A DNA stretch of 47,483 nucleotides from Phenylobacterium sp. (GCF_030646615.1 NZ_JAUSLG010000018.1:1-47483); one strand, 5' to 3'. Positions 7,607 to 16,719 are shown, counted from the first letter of the stretch. The notes: generated from the letters alone by a model not told the origin. Numbers and translations are program-made.

Positions 7607-9211
7607 TCAGACGATCGGCAGGGTCTTGGGCCGCGTGGCCCGGAACCACAGGGCCAGCAGCACCTGGGTGACGAGAACCGCGGTGAAGACCGAGGTGAGG
7701 ACGCCGATCGACAGCGTCCAGGCAAAGCCACGGACCGGTCCCGAACCGAACTGGAACATGATCAGCGCGGCCAGGATGGTGGTCACATTGGCGTCGATGA
7801 TGCTGCTCATGGCCTTGGAGAAACCCGCATCCATGGCCGCGATGGCGGTTCGCCCAGCCCTGATCTCGTCCCGCATCCGCTCGTAGATCAGCACGTTGGC
7901 GTCGACGGCGACCGCAAGCGTCAGGATCAGGCCGGCGATGCCCGGCAGGGTCAGGGTGGCCTGGGTCACCGACATGATTGCGATGATCAGCAGGGCGTTG
8001 ATCAGCAGGGCGATCACCGAGATGCCGCCGAACAGGCCGCCATAGGCGACGACCATGAAGACGAGAATGGTGATAAAACCAATTCCGGTGGAAATCTGGC
8101 CGGCGCGCACGGCGTCAGCCCCGAGTTCGGCCCCGACAGTTCGCTGTTCTTCCACAGTCAGGGGCGCTGGGAGCGCGCCGGCCCGCAGCAGCACGGCCAG
8201 GTCATTGGCGCTTTCCGGCGTGAAGCTGCCGCTGATCATGCCGCTGCCGCCGGTGATCGCGCTGCGAATCACGGGGGCCGAGATCACCCTTCCATCTAGG
8301 ACGATCGCAAAGCGCTGGCCGATACTGGAGGCGGTCGCCTCGCCAAACCGGCGAGCGCCCAAGCTGTTGAAGCGGAAGTTGACCACCGCTTCGCCGGTCT
8401 GGGAATCGAAGCCCTGGCTAGCGTCGGTCAGCATCTCGCCGGAGACCAGGGCCCGGCGGCGGACGACGATGTAAGGGCTCAGGCCATCCTCGCTGGGGAG
8501 CACCTCGGAGCCGGGCGGCGCCCGGCCTTCGGCGGCGGCGGCCAGGTCTGCGCTTTCGTCCACCATCTGGAAGGTGAGCTTGGCCGTCTGGCCGATGACG
8601 TTCTTCAGGCGCTCCGGATCGCTCTCGCCCGGCGCCTGGACCACGATGCGGTCAACACCCTGGCGAATGATCGTGGGTTCACGGGTGCCAAGTTCGTCGA
8701 TGCGGCGGCGGATAATTTCGATGGACTGTTCGACCGCCTTGGCGGCCTCGGCGTTCATGGCCGCCTCGACGAAGCTGATGCGCAGCCCGGCGGTCCCTTC
8801 GGTGCTGACGGTGATGTCGCTGCCGCCCGTCGTCCCGGCCAAGGGCACGCCCAGCCTGGTCCGCAGGATAGTCGCAGCATCATTGCGACGGGCCGGATCG
8901 GTGATCCGCAGCGTGATCTCTCCGCCCTGCTCGCGCAGTTCGGCAAAGGCGATGCCCTCGGCGGTTAGGGTCACCCGCGTATCTTCCAGCGTGTTGACCA
9001 GACGCTCGGCGCGAAGAGCCTGGGTGTCCACCTCCAACAGGAGGTGAGAGCCCCCCTGCAGATCGAGGCCCAGGTTCAGCTGCTGCCGCGGGAAGAACGC
9101 CGGCATGGAGGCGAGCGTCTGCTGCGGCAGCATGTTCGGGACGGAGAAGAGAACGCCGAAGACCGCCGCCAGAACGACGGCGATGATCTTCCAGCGCGAC
9201 AGGGTCATCAT
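7607..9211 (-). CDS. secD: SecD, protein translocase accessory subunit
   Basis: The 534-residue SecD is the larger partner of SecF. It has an N-terminal membrane helix (about residues 8-27), the LNLGLDLQGGSHLLLEVD signature, a large periplasmic P1 region with IIRRRIDELGTREPTI and RIVVQAPGE, and then six RND-type helices. The last include GIGFITILVFMVVAYGGLFG, LTLAVAVDANVLIYERMRDE (the conserved D of the proton channel) and ALIMFQFGSGPVRGFAWTLS. Two ATG codons stand in tandem at 9211 and 9208. yajC lies 35 bases upstream and secF 11 bases downstream, so the classic yajC-secD-secF operon is intact. Confidence 0.97.
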   Translation of the reverse strand: MMTLSRWKIIAVVLAAVFGVLFSVPNMLPQQTLASMPAFFPRQQLNLGLDLQGGSHLLLEVDTQALRAERLVNTLEDTRVTLTAEGIAFAELREQGGEITLRITDPARRNDAATILRTRLGVPLAGTTGGSDITVSTEGTAGLRISFVEAAMNAEAAKAVEQSIEIIRRRIDELGTREPTIIRQGVDRIVVQAPGESDPERLKNVIGQTAKLTFQMVDESADLAAAAEGRAPPGSEVLPSEDGLSPYIVVRRRALVSGEMLTDASQGFDSQTGEAVVNFRFNSLGARRFGEATASSIGQRFAIVLDGRVISAPVIRSAITGGSGMISGSFTPESANDLAVLLRAGALPAPLTVEEQRTVGAELGADAVRAGQISTGIGFITILVFMVVAYGGLFGGISVIALLINALLIIAIMSVTQATLTLPGIAGLILTLAVAVDANVLIYERMRDEIRAGRTAIAAMDAGFSKAMSSIIDANVTTILAALIMFQFGSGPVRGFAWTLSIGVLTSVFTAVLVTQVLLALWFRATRPKTLPIV

Positions 9212-9246
9212 GAGGCGAGGCCGCCCTTATGCTGGCGCAGGATCAG

Positions 9247-9594
9247 TCAGGACTTGGAATCGTTGGCCGGCGCCGGTTCACCCCGGACCCGGACCTCGGA
9301 GATCATGGTCCGAACCACCTTGACGGTCACGCCGGTGGCGATTTCAAGGCCGACTTCCTTGTCCTCGACCCGAACCACCTTGCCCAGCATGCCGCTGGCC
9401 AGGACGACCTGGTCGCCGCGCTTGAGTTCGGCGACCATCTTCTGGTGCGCTTTCATCCGGCGCTGCTGCGGGCGGATCATCAGGAAATAGAACAGGACGA
9501 CGAGCAGGATCAGCGGCAGGAACTGAAGGATCATGTCCTGGGGCCCAGCGGCGGCGGCGCCGGCGGTCTGGGCGAAGGCGGGCGTGGCGAACAT
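9247..9594 (-). CDS. yajC: YajC, Sec translocase auxiliary subunit
   Basis: YajC is a small single-span inner-membrane protein that associates with SecDF. This 115-residue copy has a short Ala-rich N-terminal segment, the membrane helix FLPLILLVVLFYFLMIRPQ and the family signature RPQQRRMKAHQKM. The cytoplasmic domain follows, with LKRGDQVVLASGMLGKV and IATGVTVKVVRTMISEV. It is the first gene of the sec operon. Its upstream 115 bases are shared with the divergent DUF815 gene, so promoters for both must lie at 9595-9709. Confidence 0.96.
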   Translation of the reverse strand: MFATPAFAQTAGAAAAGPQDMILQFLPLILLVVLFYFLMIRPQQRRMKAHQKMVAELKRGDQVVLASGMLGKVVRVEDKEVGLEIATGVTVKVVRTMISEVRVRGEPAPANDSKS

Positions 9595-9709
9595 AGCCTC
9601 TCCGGCAAGCGGTCAAGGGCCCGGTGCGTCGGCCCCTCTTCAAGTCGGCGGAAGCTATGCGCTGGCGCCCCCTTTTGCAATGCGAGCCCGAGGGTTAAGC
9701 AGCCAAGTC

Positions 9710-10549
9710 ATGGATCACGCCCTCTCGCCCCTGCTCATTCGCATCGCCGAAGCCCTGGAACGCCTGGCGCCGCCGGCTCCGGCGATCGTGGATTTCACCG
9801 CCGCTCGGCTCTTCCGGCATGATCCGGAAACCGGGGGCTTCCACCCGGCCCCGGATTATCCGCTGAGCCTCGAGTCCCTGGTGGGCGTGGAGCGGCAAAA
9901 GGCCCGCTTCGTGGAGAACCTCGAGCGGTTCGCCCAGGGGCTGCCGGCCAACCATGTGCTGCTGTGGGGCGTGCGCGGCACGGGCAAGAGCTCCATCGCC
10001 AAGGCGGCCTTCATGACCGTGGGCCAGGGGCACGAGGCCCTGAAGCTGGTGGAGGTGGACCGCGACCAGGTCACAGCCCTGCCCGCCCTGTTCGACGTGC
10101 TGCGGGGGCGGGACGAGCGCTTCGTAGTGCTGTGCGACGACCTGTCGTTCGAGGAAGGCGCCGCCGCCGCCAAGGCGCTGAAGTCGGCGCTGGAGGGTGG
10201 CGTGTCCGGCCCGCCAGCCAATGTTCTGTTCGTGGCCACCTCGAACCGCCGCCACCTGATGCCCCGGGGCCATCAGGAGGATCGCGGCCTGATCGCCACG
10301 GCCGAGGACGCCGAGGAAGAGGTCAGCGTCTCCGACCGCTTCGGCCTGTGGATCGGCTTCCCGCCCATGGACCAGCCCACCTATCTGGAGGCGGTGCGCG
10401 CCTATGCCGCGCGCCATGAGCTGAACGATCCGGACCTGGACCGCCACGCCCTGCAGTGGGCGCAGTTGCGCGGCGCCCGCTCGGGCCGGGTGGCCTGGCA
10501 ATTCATCCGCGACCTGGCCGGGGCGCAGGGCAAGACCCTGCCCCTCTGA
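9710..10549 (+). CDS. DUF815-family AAA-type ATPase
   Basis: The 279-residue protein contains a P-loop ATPase of the DUF815 family. The Walker A motif is GVRGTGKSS (about residues 87-95). Walker B is in RFVVLCDDLSFEEG. An arginine-rich region, FVATSNRRHLMPRG, acts like sensor 1, and VSDRFGLWIGFPP follows. The N-terminal part (YPLSLESLVGVERQK) is the domain that precedes the ATPase in this family. Function is not established; a role as an ATP-dependent remodelling or loader factor is inference. The frame is open from 9533, but upstream residues run antisense through yajC, so I took ATG 9710; ATG 9680 is the alternative. It converges on the LysM/M23 gene. Confidence 0.88.
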   Translation: MDHALSPLLIRIAEALERLAPPAPAIVDFTAARLFRHDPETGGFHPAPDYPLSLESLVGVERQKARFVENLERFAQGLPANHVLLWGVRGTGKSSIAKAAFMTVGQGHEALKLVEVDRDQVTALPALFDVLRGRDERFVVLCDDLSFEEGAAAAKALKSALEGGVSGPPANVLFVATSNRRHLMPRGHQEDRGLIATAEDAEEEVSVSDRFGLWIGFPPMDQPTYLEAVRAYAARHELNDPDLDRHALQWAQLRGARSGRVAWQFIRDLAGAQGKTLPL

Positions 10550-10576
10550 CGGCGCAACCCCCGGCGGCGCCCATCC

Positions 10577-11860
10577 CTACTGGGGCAGGACCAGCATCGG
10601 ATCGATGGGTCGGGCGCGGTCCTGCGGGGTCGGGGCGAAGCGCACCTCGAAGTGCAACTGCGGCTCGCCCACCTCGCCGGTGGCCCCGGCCTGGCCGATC
10701 TGCTGACCCTGGCTGATCTTGTCCTGCATCTTCACGTCGATGCGGGCCAGGTGGCCATAGGCGGTGACCCAGCCGTCCGCGTGCTTGATCAGCACCAGAT
10801 TGCCGAAGCCCGGCACCTGGTCGCCGGCATAGACCACGTCGCCGGCCGCCGAGGCGCGCACGGCCTCGCCCGAGCGGGCGCGGATATTGACGCCGTCATT
10901 GCGCTGCCCGGTGCCCTTGGGGCCGAAGGTGGAGAGGATGTCCCCCCGCAGGGGCCACACGAACCGACCGCGGCCGAGCTGCGAGACCTGAGCGTCGGCC
11001 GGGGTGCGGGTGCTCGGCACGATGGGCGGCGCAGTCGGCGCAGGCGCCGGTGTGGCCGGCCGCGGGGCGGCGGGCGCCGGGGCGGGCGTCGTCGGACGCG
11101 GCGCGGCGGGGGCCGGCGTAACCGCCGGCGGCGGCGGGCTGGCGGCCGGGGCCGAACGGGTCACAGGCACGCGGACCGTGCTGGTGATCGGGCCAGTGTC
11201 GCGGAAGCCGGCCGGCAGCAGCAGGCGCTGGCCCGGGCGGATCAGATCGGCGATCTGCATGGAGTTGGCGTCGGCGACGCCCTGGGCCGGCACGTTGAAG
11301 CGCCGGGCGATCGCATAGAGGGTGTCGCCGCTGGCCACCACATAGGCCTTGGCCGTACTCGACGGGCCTTTCAGGGTCTGGCCCGGCCGGATCAAATAGT
11401 TGGGGGCAGACAGATTGTTGTCCTGGGCCAGCTGGGTGACGCTGGTGTCCAGCTTGCGGGCGATCCCATAAAGGCTGTCGCCGGCGACCACAGTATAGGT
11501 CTGAGGCGGACCATCGGCGTCCACCACCTGGCCCGTGGCCGAGGTGCGGGTGACGGTCTCATATTCCTGAGCCGGCGGCGGCGGGGGCGGCGGATAGCTG
11601 TCGCCCGGCCGCGGCTGCGCCGAGGGCAGCGGATCCAGGGGCCGCGACTCCACCGGGCTGGTGGGCAGGGCCGAGGGCGGCGGGGTGGTGTCGCCGGGCA
11701 TGGGCGTGGCCTGCGGCGGCGTCCCCTGGGCGTCCGGTCCCTGGCGGACGGGGAAGTTCGGCCGAACCGGCTCGACGCCTTCGTTCTGATAGGTCGAACA
11801 CGCGGCCAGCACGCTGCCGGCGAGCAGGACCAGAGCCGTACGGGTGAGAATGTGCGTCAT
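10577..11860 (-). CDS. LysM/LytM (M23) lipoprotein, NlpD-like division factor
   Basis: The 427-residue protein begins with a lipoprotein signal (RTALVLLAGSVLAAC, cleavage before Cys 20). A Pro-rich stretch follows, then two LysM modules (TYTVVAGDSLYGIARKL and AYVVASGDTLYAIARRF, about residues 120-215), a Pro/Ala linker with PAPAAPRP-type repeats (about 235-280), and a C-terminal M23/LytM domain. In that domain the zinc ligands look degenerate. The usual HxGxD site reads NDGVNI and the usual HLHFE reads QLHFEV, although YGH is kept. That pattern is typical of NlpD-type proteins that activate amidases instead of cutting peptidoglycan. The gene closes the serS-surE-pcm block. A CtrA-type box lies 46 bases upstream of its ATG. 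Confidence 0.9.
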   Translation of the reverse strand: MTHILTRTALVLLAGSVLAACSTYQNEGVEPVRPNFPVRQGPDAQGTPPQATPMPGDTTPPPSALPTSPVESRPLDPLPSAQPRPGDSYPPPPPPPAQEYETVTRTSATGQVVDADGPPQTYTVVAGDSLYGIARKLDTSVTQLAQDNNLSAPNYLIRPGQTLKGPSSTAKAYVVASGDTLYAIARRFNVPAQGVADANSMQIADLIRPGQRLLLPAGFRDTGPITSTVRVPVTRSAPAASPPPPAVTPAPAAPRPTTPAPAPAAPRPATPAPAPTAPPIVPSTRTPADAQVSQLGRGRFVWPLRGDILSTFGPKGTGQRNDGVNIRARSGEAVRASAAGDVVYAGDQVPGFGNLVLIKHADGWVTAYGHLARIDVKMQDKISQGQQIGQAGATGEVGEPQLHFEVRFAPTPQDRARPIDPMLVLPQ

Positions 11861-11905
11861 GGCCGCTCCATGGGTCAGATACGAACTTGAGTCAGGGCCG
11901 CAGGG

Positions 11906-11920
11906 TTAACGGTCGGTTAA
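11906..11920 (-). promoter_or_regulatory. CtrA-type box TTAA-N7-TTAA
   Basis: The sequence TTAACGGTCGGTTAA fits TTAA-N7-TTAA. On the minus strand it extends to TTAACCGACCGTTAACC, a direct repeat of TTAACC with a 5-base spacer. That matches the known binding consensus of the alphaproteobacterial cell-cycle regulator CtrA. It lies 46-60 bases before the start codon of the LysM/LytM lipoprotein gene, in the 103-base gap after pcm, which suits a promoter-proximal site. I saw no other such pair in the window. Binding is inferred, not shown. Confidence 0.7.
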
Positions 11921-11963
11921 GTCGGGCGGCCAAGCCTGCCCGGAATACGATCTTCAGCGCCGC

Positions 11964-12620
11964 TCACAGTTCGCGGGCGACGCCGTCGAGAAGGGGCACA
12001 AAGCGAACTTCCCCAAGATCCTCCACGGTGAAGCCGCCCTTCCCGTCCCCGCAATAGCGGCGAAGGATCTGGACGGGGCCGCGGCCGATCGGGGCGACGA
12101 GCATCCCGGCCGGCTTGAGCTGGTCCAGCAGGGCGCGGGGCTCATCTGGGGCCGCAGCTGTGACCATAATGCGGTCGAAAGGCGCCTGTTCGGGCCAGCC
12201 CTGGCCGCCATCCCCGAACCGGGTGATCACATTGGTCAGTTGCAGCGCCTTGAACCGCGCCTCGGCCTCGGCCAGCAAGGTGCGATAGCGCTCCACCGTG
12301 TAGACCAGCCGCGCCATGCGCGAGAGGATCGCCGTCTGGTAACCCGAGCCGGTGCCGATCTCCAGCACCCGGGCGCGGGGCTCGATCTTCAGGGCCTGGG
12401 TCATCAGGCCGACGATGAAGGGTTGGCTGATGGTCTGGCCGCAGGCGATCGGCAGGGCCGAATCCTCGAAGGCCCGCTCCTGGAACAGGTCCGGCGTGAA
12501 CATCTGCCGGGGGGTGGCCTCCAGCGCCTTGAGCACCTTGGCGTCGCTCACCCCTTGCGAACGCAGGGACAGGACCAGGCGGGCCAGGCGGGTCTCGGGC
12601 TTGTCCTCGTCCTTGGACAT
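11964..12620 (-). CDS. pcm: Protein-L-isoaspartate O-methyltransferase
   Basis: Pcm uses S-adenosylmethionine to methylate isoaspartyl residues and starts repair of aged proteins in the cytoplasm. The 218-residue protein shows the family landmarks in order: MFTPDLFQERAFEDSALPI, the substrate-binding GQTISQPFIVGLMTQAL, the SAM motif I VLEIGTGSGYQTAIL, VYTVERY, GDGGQGWPEQAPFDRIMVTA, and a C-terminal VAPIGRG. Length is normal. It starts 2 bases after the surE stop, the usual surE-pcm pairing, so both are probably translated from one message. Confidence 0.95.
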   Translation of the reverse strand: MSKDEDKPETRLARLVLSLRSQGVSDAKVLKALEATPRQMFTPDLFQERAFEDSALPIACGQTISQPFIVGLMTQALKIEPRARVLEIGTGSGYQTAILSRMARLVYTVERYRTLLAEAEARFKALQLTNVITRFGDGGQGWPEQAPFDRIMVTAAAPDEPRALLDQLKPAGMLVAPIGRGPVQILRRYCGDGKGGFTVEDLGEVRFVPLLDGVAREL

Positions 12621-12622
12621 TG

Positions 12623-13399
12623 TCAGGCCTTTGGCGGGGCGCCGCCCAGGACGCCGCGCATCTTGAAGACGGTTTCGGCGTGGGTCAGGTCGATGTGCAG
12701 GGGCGTGACGGAGATCTTGCCCTGGTAGATGGCCCGCAGGTCGGTCCCCTCCTCCGGCTGGGAGCGCTCCTGGCGGAAGCCCATCCAGTAATAGTCCCGG
12801 CCGCGCAGGTCGCTGCGCCGCTCGGCGTGGCGCACCTGGACGTCGCGGAAGCCCTGGCGGGTGACCTCGACCTCGGTCACCTCCGCGGCCGGTCGGTTGG
12901 GGAAGTTGAGGTTCATGACCACGTCCTTGGGCCAGCCGATCTCCAGCAGCCGCTTGACGATACCCGGAGCAAAAATCTCGGCCACCTCGAAGAAGGGGTC
13001 ATTCGGCTTCGGACCGCCGGTCTGCGACAGGGCGATGGCCGGGACGCCCATGGCCATGCCCTCGATGGCGCCGGCCACGGTGCCGGACATGGTCACGTCC
13101 TCGGCGATATTGGCCCCGCGATTGACGCCGGACAGCACGAGGTCGGGCTTGGCGCCCTTGATCAGCTCGCTCATGCCCAGCATCACGCAGTCGGTGGGCG
13201 TGCCGGTGACGGCGAAGCGGCGCTCATCCAGGCTTCGCACCCGCACCGGCTCCGACAGGGTCAGGGCCCGGGAGGCGCCGGACTGCTCGTATTCCGGGGC
13301 GACGATCCAGATGTCGTCCGACAGCTGCCGGGCGATCCGCTCCAGGGCCTCCAGCCCCTCGGCGTGGATGCCGTCGTCATTGGTCAGCAGAAGTCTCAT
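12623..13399 (-). CDS. surE: SurE, 5'/3'-nucleotidase
   Basis: SurE is a metal-dependent nucleotidase that dephosphorylates nucleoside monophosphates and has been linked to stress and stationary-phase survival. The 258-residue protein has the N-terminal metal site [13 protein letters not shown], the [14 protein letters not shown] segment, and the [20 protein letters not shown] signature with Asn and Ser ligands. Its start ATG overlaps the serS stop by 4 bases (13396-13399), and pcm follows 2 bases after its stop. The three are one translationally coupled unit. Confidence 0.96.
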   Translation of the reverse strand: MRLLLTNDDGIHAEGLEALERIARQLSDDIWIVAPEYEQSGASRALTLSEPVRVRSLDERRFAVTGTPTDCVMLGMSELIKGAKPDLVLSGVNRGANIAEDVTMSGTVAGAIEGMAMGVPAIALSQTGGPKPNDPFFEVAEIFAPGIVKRLLEIGWPKDVVMNLNFPNRPAAEVTEVEVTRQGFRDVQVRHAERRSDLRGRDYYWMGFRQERSQPEEGTDLRAIYQGKISVTPLHIDLTHAETVFKMRGVLGGAPPKA

Positions 13400-14676
13400 A
13401 CGTCGCCGCCGATCCGGGTCAGCCCGCCCATATAGGGATGCAGGGCCTGGGGCACGGCGATGGCGCCGTTCTCGTCCTGATAGTTTTCCAGGATGGCGAC
13501 CAGGGTGCGGCCGACCGCCAGGCCCGAGCCATTCAGGGTGTGGACGAAGCGGGTCGCCTTGTCGCCGGCGGCCTTGGTGCGGGCGTTCATCCGCCGACCC
13601 TGGAAATCGCCGCAGTTGGAGCAGGAGCTGATCTCGCGATAGCGCCCCTCCGACGGGATCCAGACCTCGAGGTCATAGGTCTTGCGGGCCGAGAAGCCCA
13701 TGTCGCCCGAGCACAGCAGCATGGTGCGGAAGGGCAGCTCCAGGGCCTTCAGCACGGCCTCGGCGCAGCCGACCATCCGTTCGTGTTCGGCGTCCGACTG
13801 GTCCGGGGTGGTGATGGAGACCAGCTCCACCTTCTGGAACTGGTGCTGGCGGATCATGCCGCGGGTGTCGCGCCCCGAGGCCCCGGCCTCGGACCGGAAA
13901 CAATGGGTGAGCGCCGTGAGACGCAGCGGCAGCTCTTCGGTGGGCGTGATCTGGTCGCGCACCAGATTGGTCAGCGAGACCTCGGCGGTGGGGATCAGCC
14001 AGCGGCCATCCTCCGTGTGGAACAGGTCCTCGGCGAACTTGGGCAGCTGGCCGGTGCCGAACACCGCTTCGTCGCGCACCAGCAGGGGCGGCGAAACCTC
14101 CAGATAGCCGTGCTCGCGGGTCTGCAGGTCGAGCATGAACTGGCCGAGCGCGCGCTCAAGCCGGGCCAGCTGGCCCTTCAGCACCACGAAGCGCGAGCCG
14201 CTCATGCGGGCGGCCGCCTCGAAGTCCATCAGGCCCAGGGTCTCGCCCAGGTCCACATGGTCCTTGGGCGAGGCGATGGCGAAGGGCTCGCCCCAGCGGC
14301 GTACCTCCTGGTTGTTGGCTTCGTCGGCGCCGGGAGGCACGTCGGGGGCCGGCAGATTGGGCAGGCCGGCCAGCAGGTCGCGCAGGGCCTCGCCGGTCTC
14401 GCGCTCGACGCTCCCTTGCGTTTCCAGATCGCCCTTGAGGGCCTCGACCTCGGCCATCAGGCGGGCCGCCTCGGCCTCGTCCTTGCGGCCCTTGGCCTGG
14501 CCGATCTGCTTGGAGAGGTCGTTGCGGCGGCTCTGGGCCTCCTGCAGGGCGGTCTGGGCGGCGCGCAGGGTGGCGTCGAGGGCCAGCGCCTCGGAGACGA
14601 CGCCGGACCGGCTCTTCGCACTCCAGGCCTGCTCATAGAGGTCGGGATTGTCGCGAATGGCCTTGATGTCGTGCAT
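13396..14676 (-). CDS. serS: Seryl-tRNA synthetase
   Basis: SerS charges tRNA-Ser with serine. The 426-residue protein has the N-terminal antiparallel coiled-coil arm (about residues 30-105, rich in Glu, Ala, Arg and Lys) that reaches the long variable arm of the tRNA. The class II core follows: [17 protein letters not shown], the motif 2 region [17 protein letters not shown] followed by HQFQKVEL, the [14 protein letters not shown] segment that binds serine and ATP, and the C-terminal motif 3 [18 protein letters not shown]. Length is normal. It is preceded by 132 bases containing repeat elements, and is transcriptionally downstream of tatC. Confidence 0.97.
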   Translation of the reverse strand: MHDIKAIRDNPDLYEQAWSAKSRSGVVSEALALDATLRAAQTALQEAQSRRNDLSKQIGQAKGRKDEAEAARLMAEVEALKGDLETQGSVERETGEALRDLLAGLPNLPAPDVPPGADEANNQEVRRWGEPFAIASPKDHVDLGETLGLMDFEAAARMSGSRFVVLKGQLARLERALGQFMLDLQTREHGYLEVSPPLLVRDEAVFGTGQLPKFAEDLFHTEDGRWLIPTAEVSLTNLVRDQITPTEELPLRLTALTHCFRSEAGASGRDTRGMIRQHQFQKVELVSITTPDQSDAEHERMVGCAEAVLKALELPFRTMLLCSGDMGFSARKTYDLEVWIPSEGRYREISSCSNCGDFQGRRMNARTKAAGDKATRFVHTLNGSGLAVGRTLVAILENYQDENGAIAVPQALHPYMGGLTRIGGDV

Positions 14677-14707
14677 GGCGCCGGCGGTCTTCTTGAGGTG
14701 AGCGGCC

Positions 14708-14722
14708 TTCTCTAGAGCGCGT
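14708..14722. repeat. Partial copy of the AGAGCGCGT intergenic repeat
   Basis: CTTCTCTAGAGCGCGT at about 14707-14722 repeats the left boundary of the complete palindromic element 40 bases away (14749-14763). It lacks the matching right arm, so it looks like a truncated copy. Confidence 0.5.
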
Positions 14723-14748
14723 CGGCCATGGGGCCAAGCCCGCGGGGA

Positions 14749-14812
14749 TCTCTAGAGCGCGTTCCGTAAAAGTGGACTCCGGTTTTACGGGTGAAACGCG
14801 CTCAAACTCTAG
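14749..14812. repeat. Palindromic intergenic element, type 1
   Basis: An imperfect inverted repeat lies between tatC and serS. Its left arm AGAGCGCGTTCCGTAAAA (14754-14771) pairs with TTTTACGGGTGAAACGCGCT (14783-14802) around a short GC-rich loop, with three extra bases in the right arm. CTCTAG boundaries flank both sides. The tatC stop codon (14809-14811) lies inside the right boundary. The element shares the AGAGCGCGTTCCG core with the perfect palindrome at 16720-16762, so the two belong to one dispersed family. Confidence 0.75.
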
Positions 14813-15708
14813 GTGGGGATCACATCCGTGCCCGCGTCATCCTCGCGCCTGCGACGGCGTTCCATCAGGCGCACGCACCAGATGGAGACCTCGTAGAGAA
14901 GGATGATCGGGATCGCGAGGGAGAGCTGGCTGATCGGATCTGGCGGGGTGACCACGGCCGCGACGATGAAGACGCCGAGGATGGCGTAGCGCCGGCCAGT
15001 GCGGAGCATCTGGGCGTTCACGATGCCGGTGAGCGCCAGCAGAGTCAGCACCACCGGCAGCTGGAAACACAGGCCGAAGGCCAGCAACAGGGTGGTGACC
15101 AGGGTCAGATAGTCCGAGACCTTGGGCAGCAGCTCCACGGTCACGGCGGCGTCGCCGATGATCTGCTGCGACAGGGAGAACCACAGGACGAAGGGCAGGA
15201 TCATATAATAGACGAGGCTTGCCCCCAGCAGGAACAAGGCCGGCGCTGCAGCCAGGAACGGCAGGAAGGCCCGGCGTTCACGCTTGTAGAGCCCCGGCGC
15301 CACGAAGGCGTAGACCTGCCAGGCCAGCACCGGGAAGGTGAGGATCACCGCTCCAAAGGCGGCCAGCTTCAGCTTGGTGAAGAAGAATTCCAGTGGCGCG
15401 GTAAAGACCAGCCGAAGCCCCTCCCCGCCGGCGGGCACGTCGGTGAAGCCGCTGAGCGCCGAGATCAGGGCGAAGGGCCCGTGGCCCCCGCCGCCGGCCG
15501 TCTCGGCCGCCATCAGTCGGGCGGCCACCTCGAACGGGTGCAGCAGGAAGATGTAGATCGGCTCGGCGAAGGCGAAGCAGAGGCCAAAGCCGGCCCCGAA
15601 GGCGACGATGCAGATGATCAGCCGCTTGCGCAGCTCCACGAGATGGTCGAGCAGCGGCGCGCGGGAGGCTTCGATCTCGCGATCATCATCGTCTTCGACT
15701 GTGCTCAC
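14809..15708 (-). CDS. tatC: TatC, twin-arginine translocase core subunit
   Basis: TatC is the six-helix receptor for twin-arginine signal peptides in the inner membrane. The 299-residue protein starts acidic (VEDDDDREIEAS) and then has the signature PLLDHLVELRKRL in the first cytoplasmic segment. Membrane helices follow, with PFEVAARLMAAE after the first. Later come VLAWQVYAFVAPGLYKRERR (the conserved FxxPGLY-E site that contacts the RR motif), FVLWFSLSQQ, and LCFQLPVVLTLLALTGIV, with VAAVVTPPDPISQLSLAIP near the end. It overlaps tatB by 4 bases and ends inside a palindromic repeat. Confidence 0.97.
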   Translation of the reverse strand: MSTVEDDDDREIEASRAPLLDHLVELRKRLIICIVAFGAGFGLCFAFAEPIYIFLLHPFEVAARLMAAETAGGGGHGPFALISALSGFTDVPAGGEGLRLVFTAPLEFFFTKLKLAAFGAVILTFPVLAWQVYAFVAPGLYKRERRAFLPFLAAAPALFLLGASLVYYMILPFVLWFSLSQQIIGDAAVTVELLPKVSDYLTLVTTLLLAFGLCFQLPVVLTLLALTGIVNAQMLRTGRRYAILGVFIVAAVVTPPDPISQLSLAIPIILLYEVSIWCVRLMERRRRREDDAGTDVIPT

Positions 15709-16274
15709 GCCTGGTCTCCGGCGGGCTTGGCCCGGCTGGCCCGGGGCTTGGCCGGCGCCTTGGCGGCCGAGGGTGAGGCCGCCTTTCGGGGCGCCTTGGG
15801 CGCATCGGCTCCGGCGGCTGGGGCCTTGGCCTTGGCAGGCTTGGCCGCGGGGGACTCGGACTTCACCGCGCTCGGCTCTGGCTTCGCGGCGGGCTCCGTC
15901 GGCGCCGCTGGCTCCGGGTCACTCAAGGACTGGCTGCCAACATAGGGATGGCCCATGGGCGGGTGGACCTGCATCTCACCGCTGGCGAGGCCGGTCTCGA
16001 TCTCCCGCATCACCGACTGGGCGTCGGTGCGCCCCAGCTCGTCGTCCAGGGTCTTGCCGCTGCGCAGGGCCTCGACCTCCCGGCGCAGCTCGTCCAGTTC
16101 GGACTGGCGGCCCATCTCGTCGAAGCTGGCGCGGAATTCCGCCGCCATGCCCCGCAGGCGCGCCGTGAACTGGCCCAGCCGACGCATGAGCATCGGCAGG
16201 TCCTTGGGCCCCACCACCACGAGGGCGACGATGCCGATGAGCAGGAGTTCCCCTGCGCCGATGTCGGGAAGCAT
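15705..16274 (-). CDS. tatB: TatB, twin-arginine translocase subunit
   Basis: TatB works with TatC to bind Tat signal peptides. The 189-residue protein begins MLPDIGAGELLLIGIVALVV, the short N-out membrane helix with the acidic residue and the hinge GPKDLPMLMRRLGQ. An amphipathic helix with AEFRASFDEMGRQSELDELR follows. The C-terminal 80 residues are a low-complexity Ala/Pro/Lys tail (AAKPAKAKAPAAG-like), as often seen in alphaproteobacterial TatB. It lies between tatA (116 bases upstream) and tatC (4-base overlap). Confidence 0.95.
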   Translation of the reverse strand: MLPDIGAGELLLIGIVALVVVGPKDLPMLMRRLGQFTARLRGMAAEFRASFDEMGRQSELDELRREVEALRSGKTLDDELGRTDAQSVMREIETGLASGEMQVHPPMGHPYVGSQSLSDPEPAAPTEPAAKPEPSAVKSESPAAKPAKAKAPAAGADAPKAPRKAASPSAAKAPAKPRASRAKPAGDQA

Positions 16275-16390
16275 GGCCGTTGTCGCCTAGGGCCTTGTCA
16301 GACCAGGAGTAAGGAATGCGGCCCAGGGCGAGGGCCCTGAACCGATGACGTCGAAGATCGGCCGCCGAAGCGCCACGACCGGTCGGGCGA

Positions 16391-16603
16391 TCAGCTGCGA
16401 ACCTCGTCCTTTTCCCGCTCGGGGATGGTCTTGACGGTGTCCGGCTTGGTTTCCTCGGCGTCTTCGTTCTTCAGGCCGTCGCGGAAGGCGCGGATGCCCT
16501 TGGCGGCGTCCCCCATGACGGACGAGATCTTGCCCCGCCCCCCGAACAGAAGGGCGAAGACGACGAGAACGATCAGCCAGTGCCAGATCGAGAACGAGCC
16601 CAT
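16391..16603 (-). CDS. tatA: TatA, twin-arginine translocase pore subunit
   Basis: TatA multimers form the passage for folded Tat substrates. This 70-residue protein has the single N-terminal helix [18 protein letters not shown], the hinge/amphipathic segment [20 protein letters not shown], and an acidic/basic tail ending EREKDEVRS. It is the first gene of tatABC. A substrate candidate is visible in the same window: the PLP enzyme at 24931-26202 carries a twin-arginine signal. Confidence 0.95.
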   Translation of the reverse strand: MGSFSIWHWLIVLVVFALLFGGRGKISSVMGDAAKGIRAFRDGLKNEDAEETKPDTVKTIPEREKDEVRS

Positions 16604-16719
16604 AAGGCGAAACTCCTATGCTGAGCGGTCTAGGCGACCGCGTCGCCACCCCTCAATTCCATATCAATATAGCGACTCCCGCCCCCAAGCGCCAAGGTGA
16701 GGCGCAGAGGGATTTGCAA

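Noticed and set aside
12620..13435. Plus-strand frame opposite surE
   Set aside because: It is antisense to surE, which has all family motifs.
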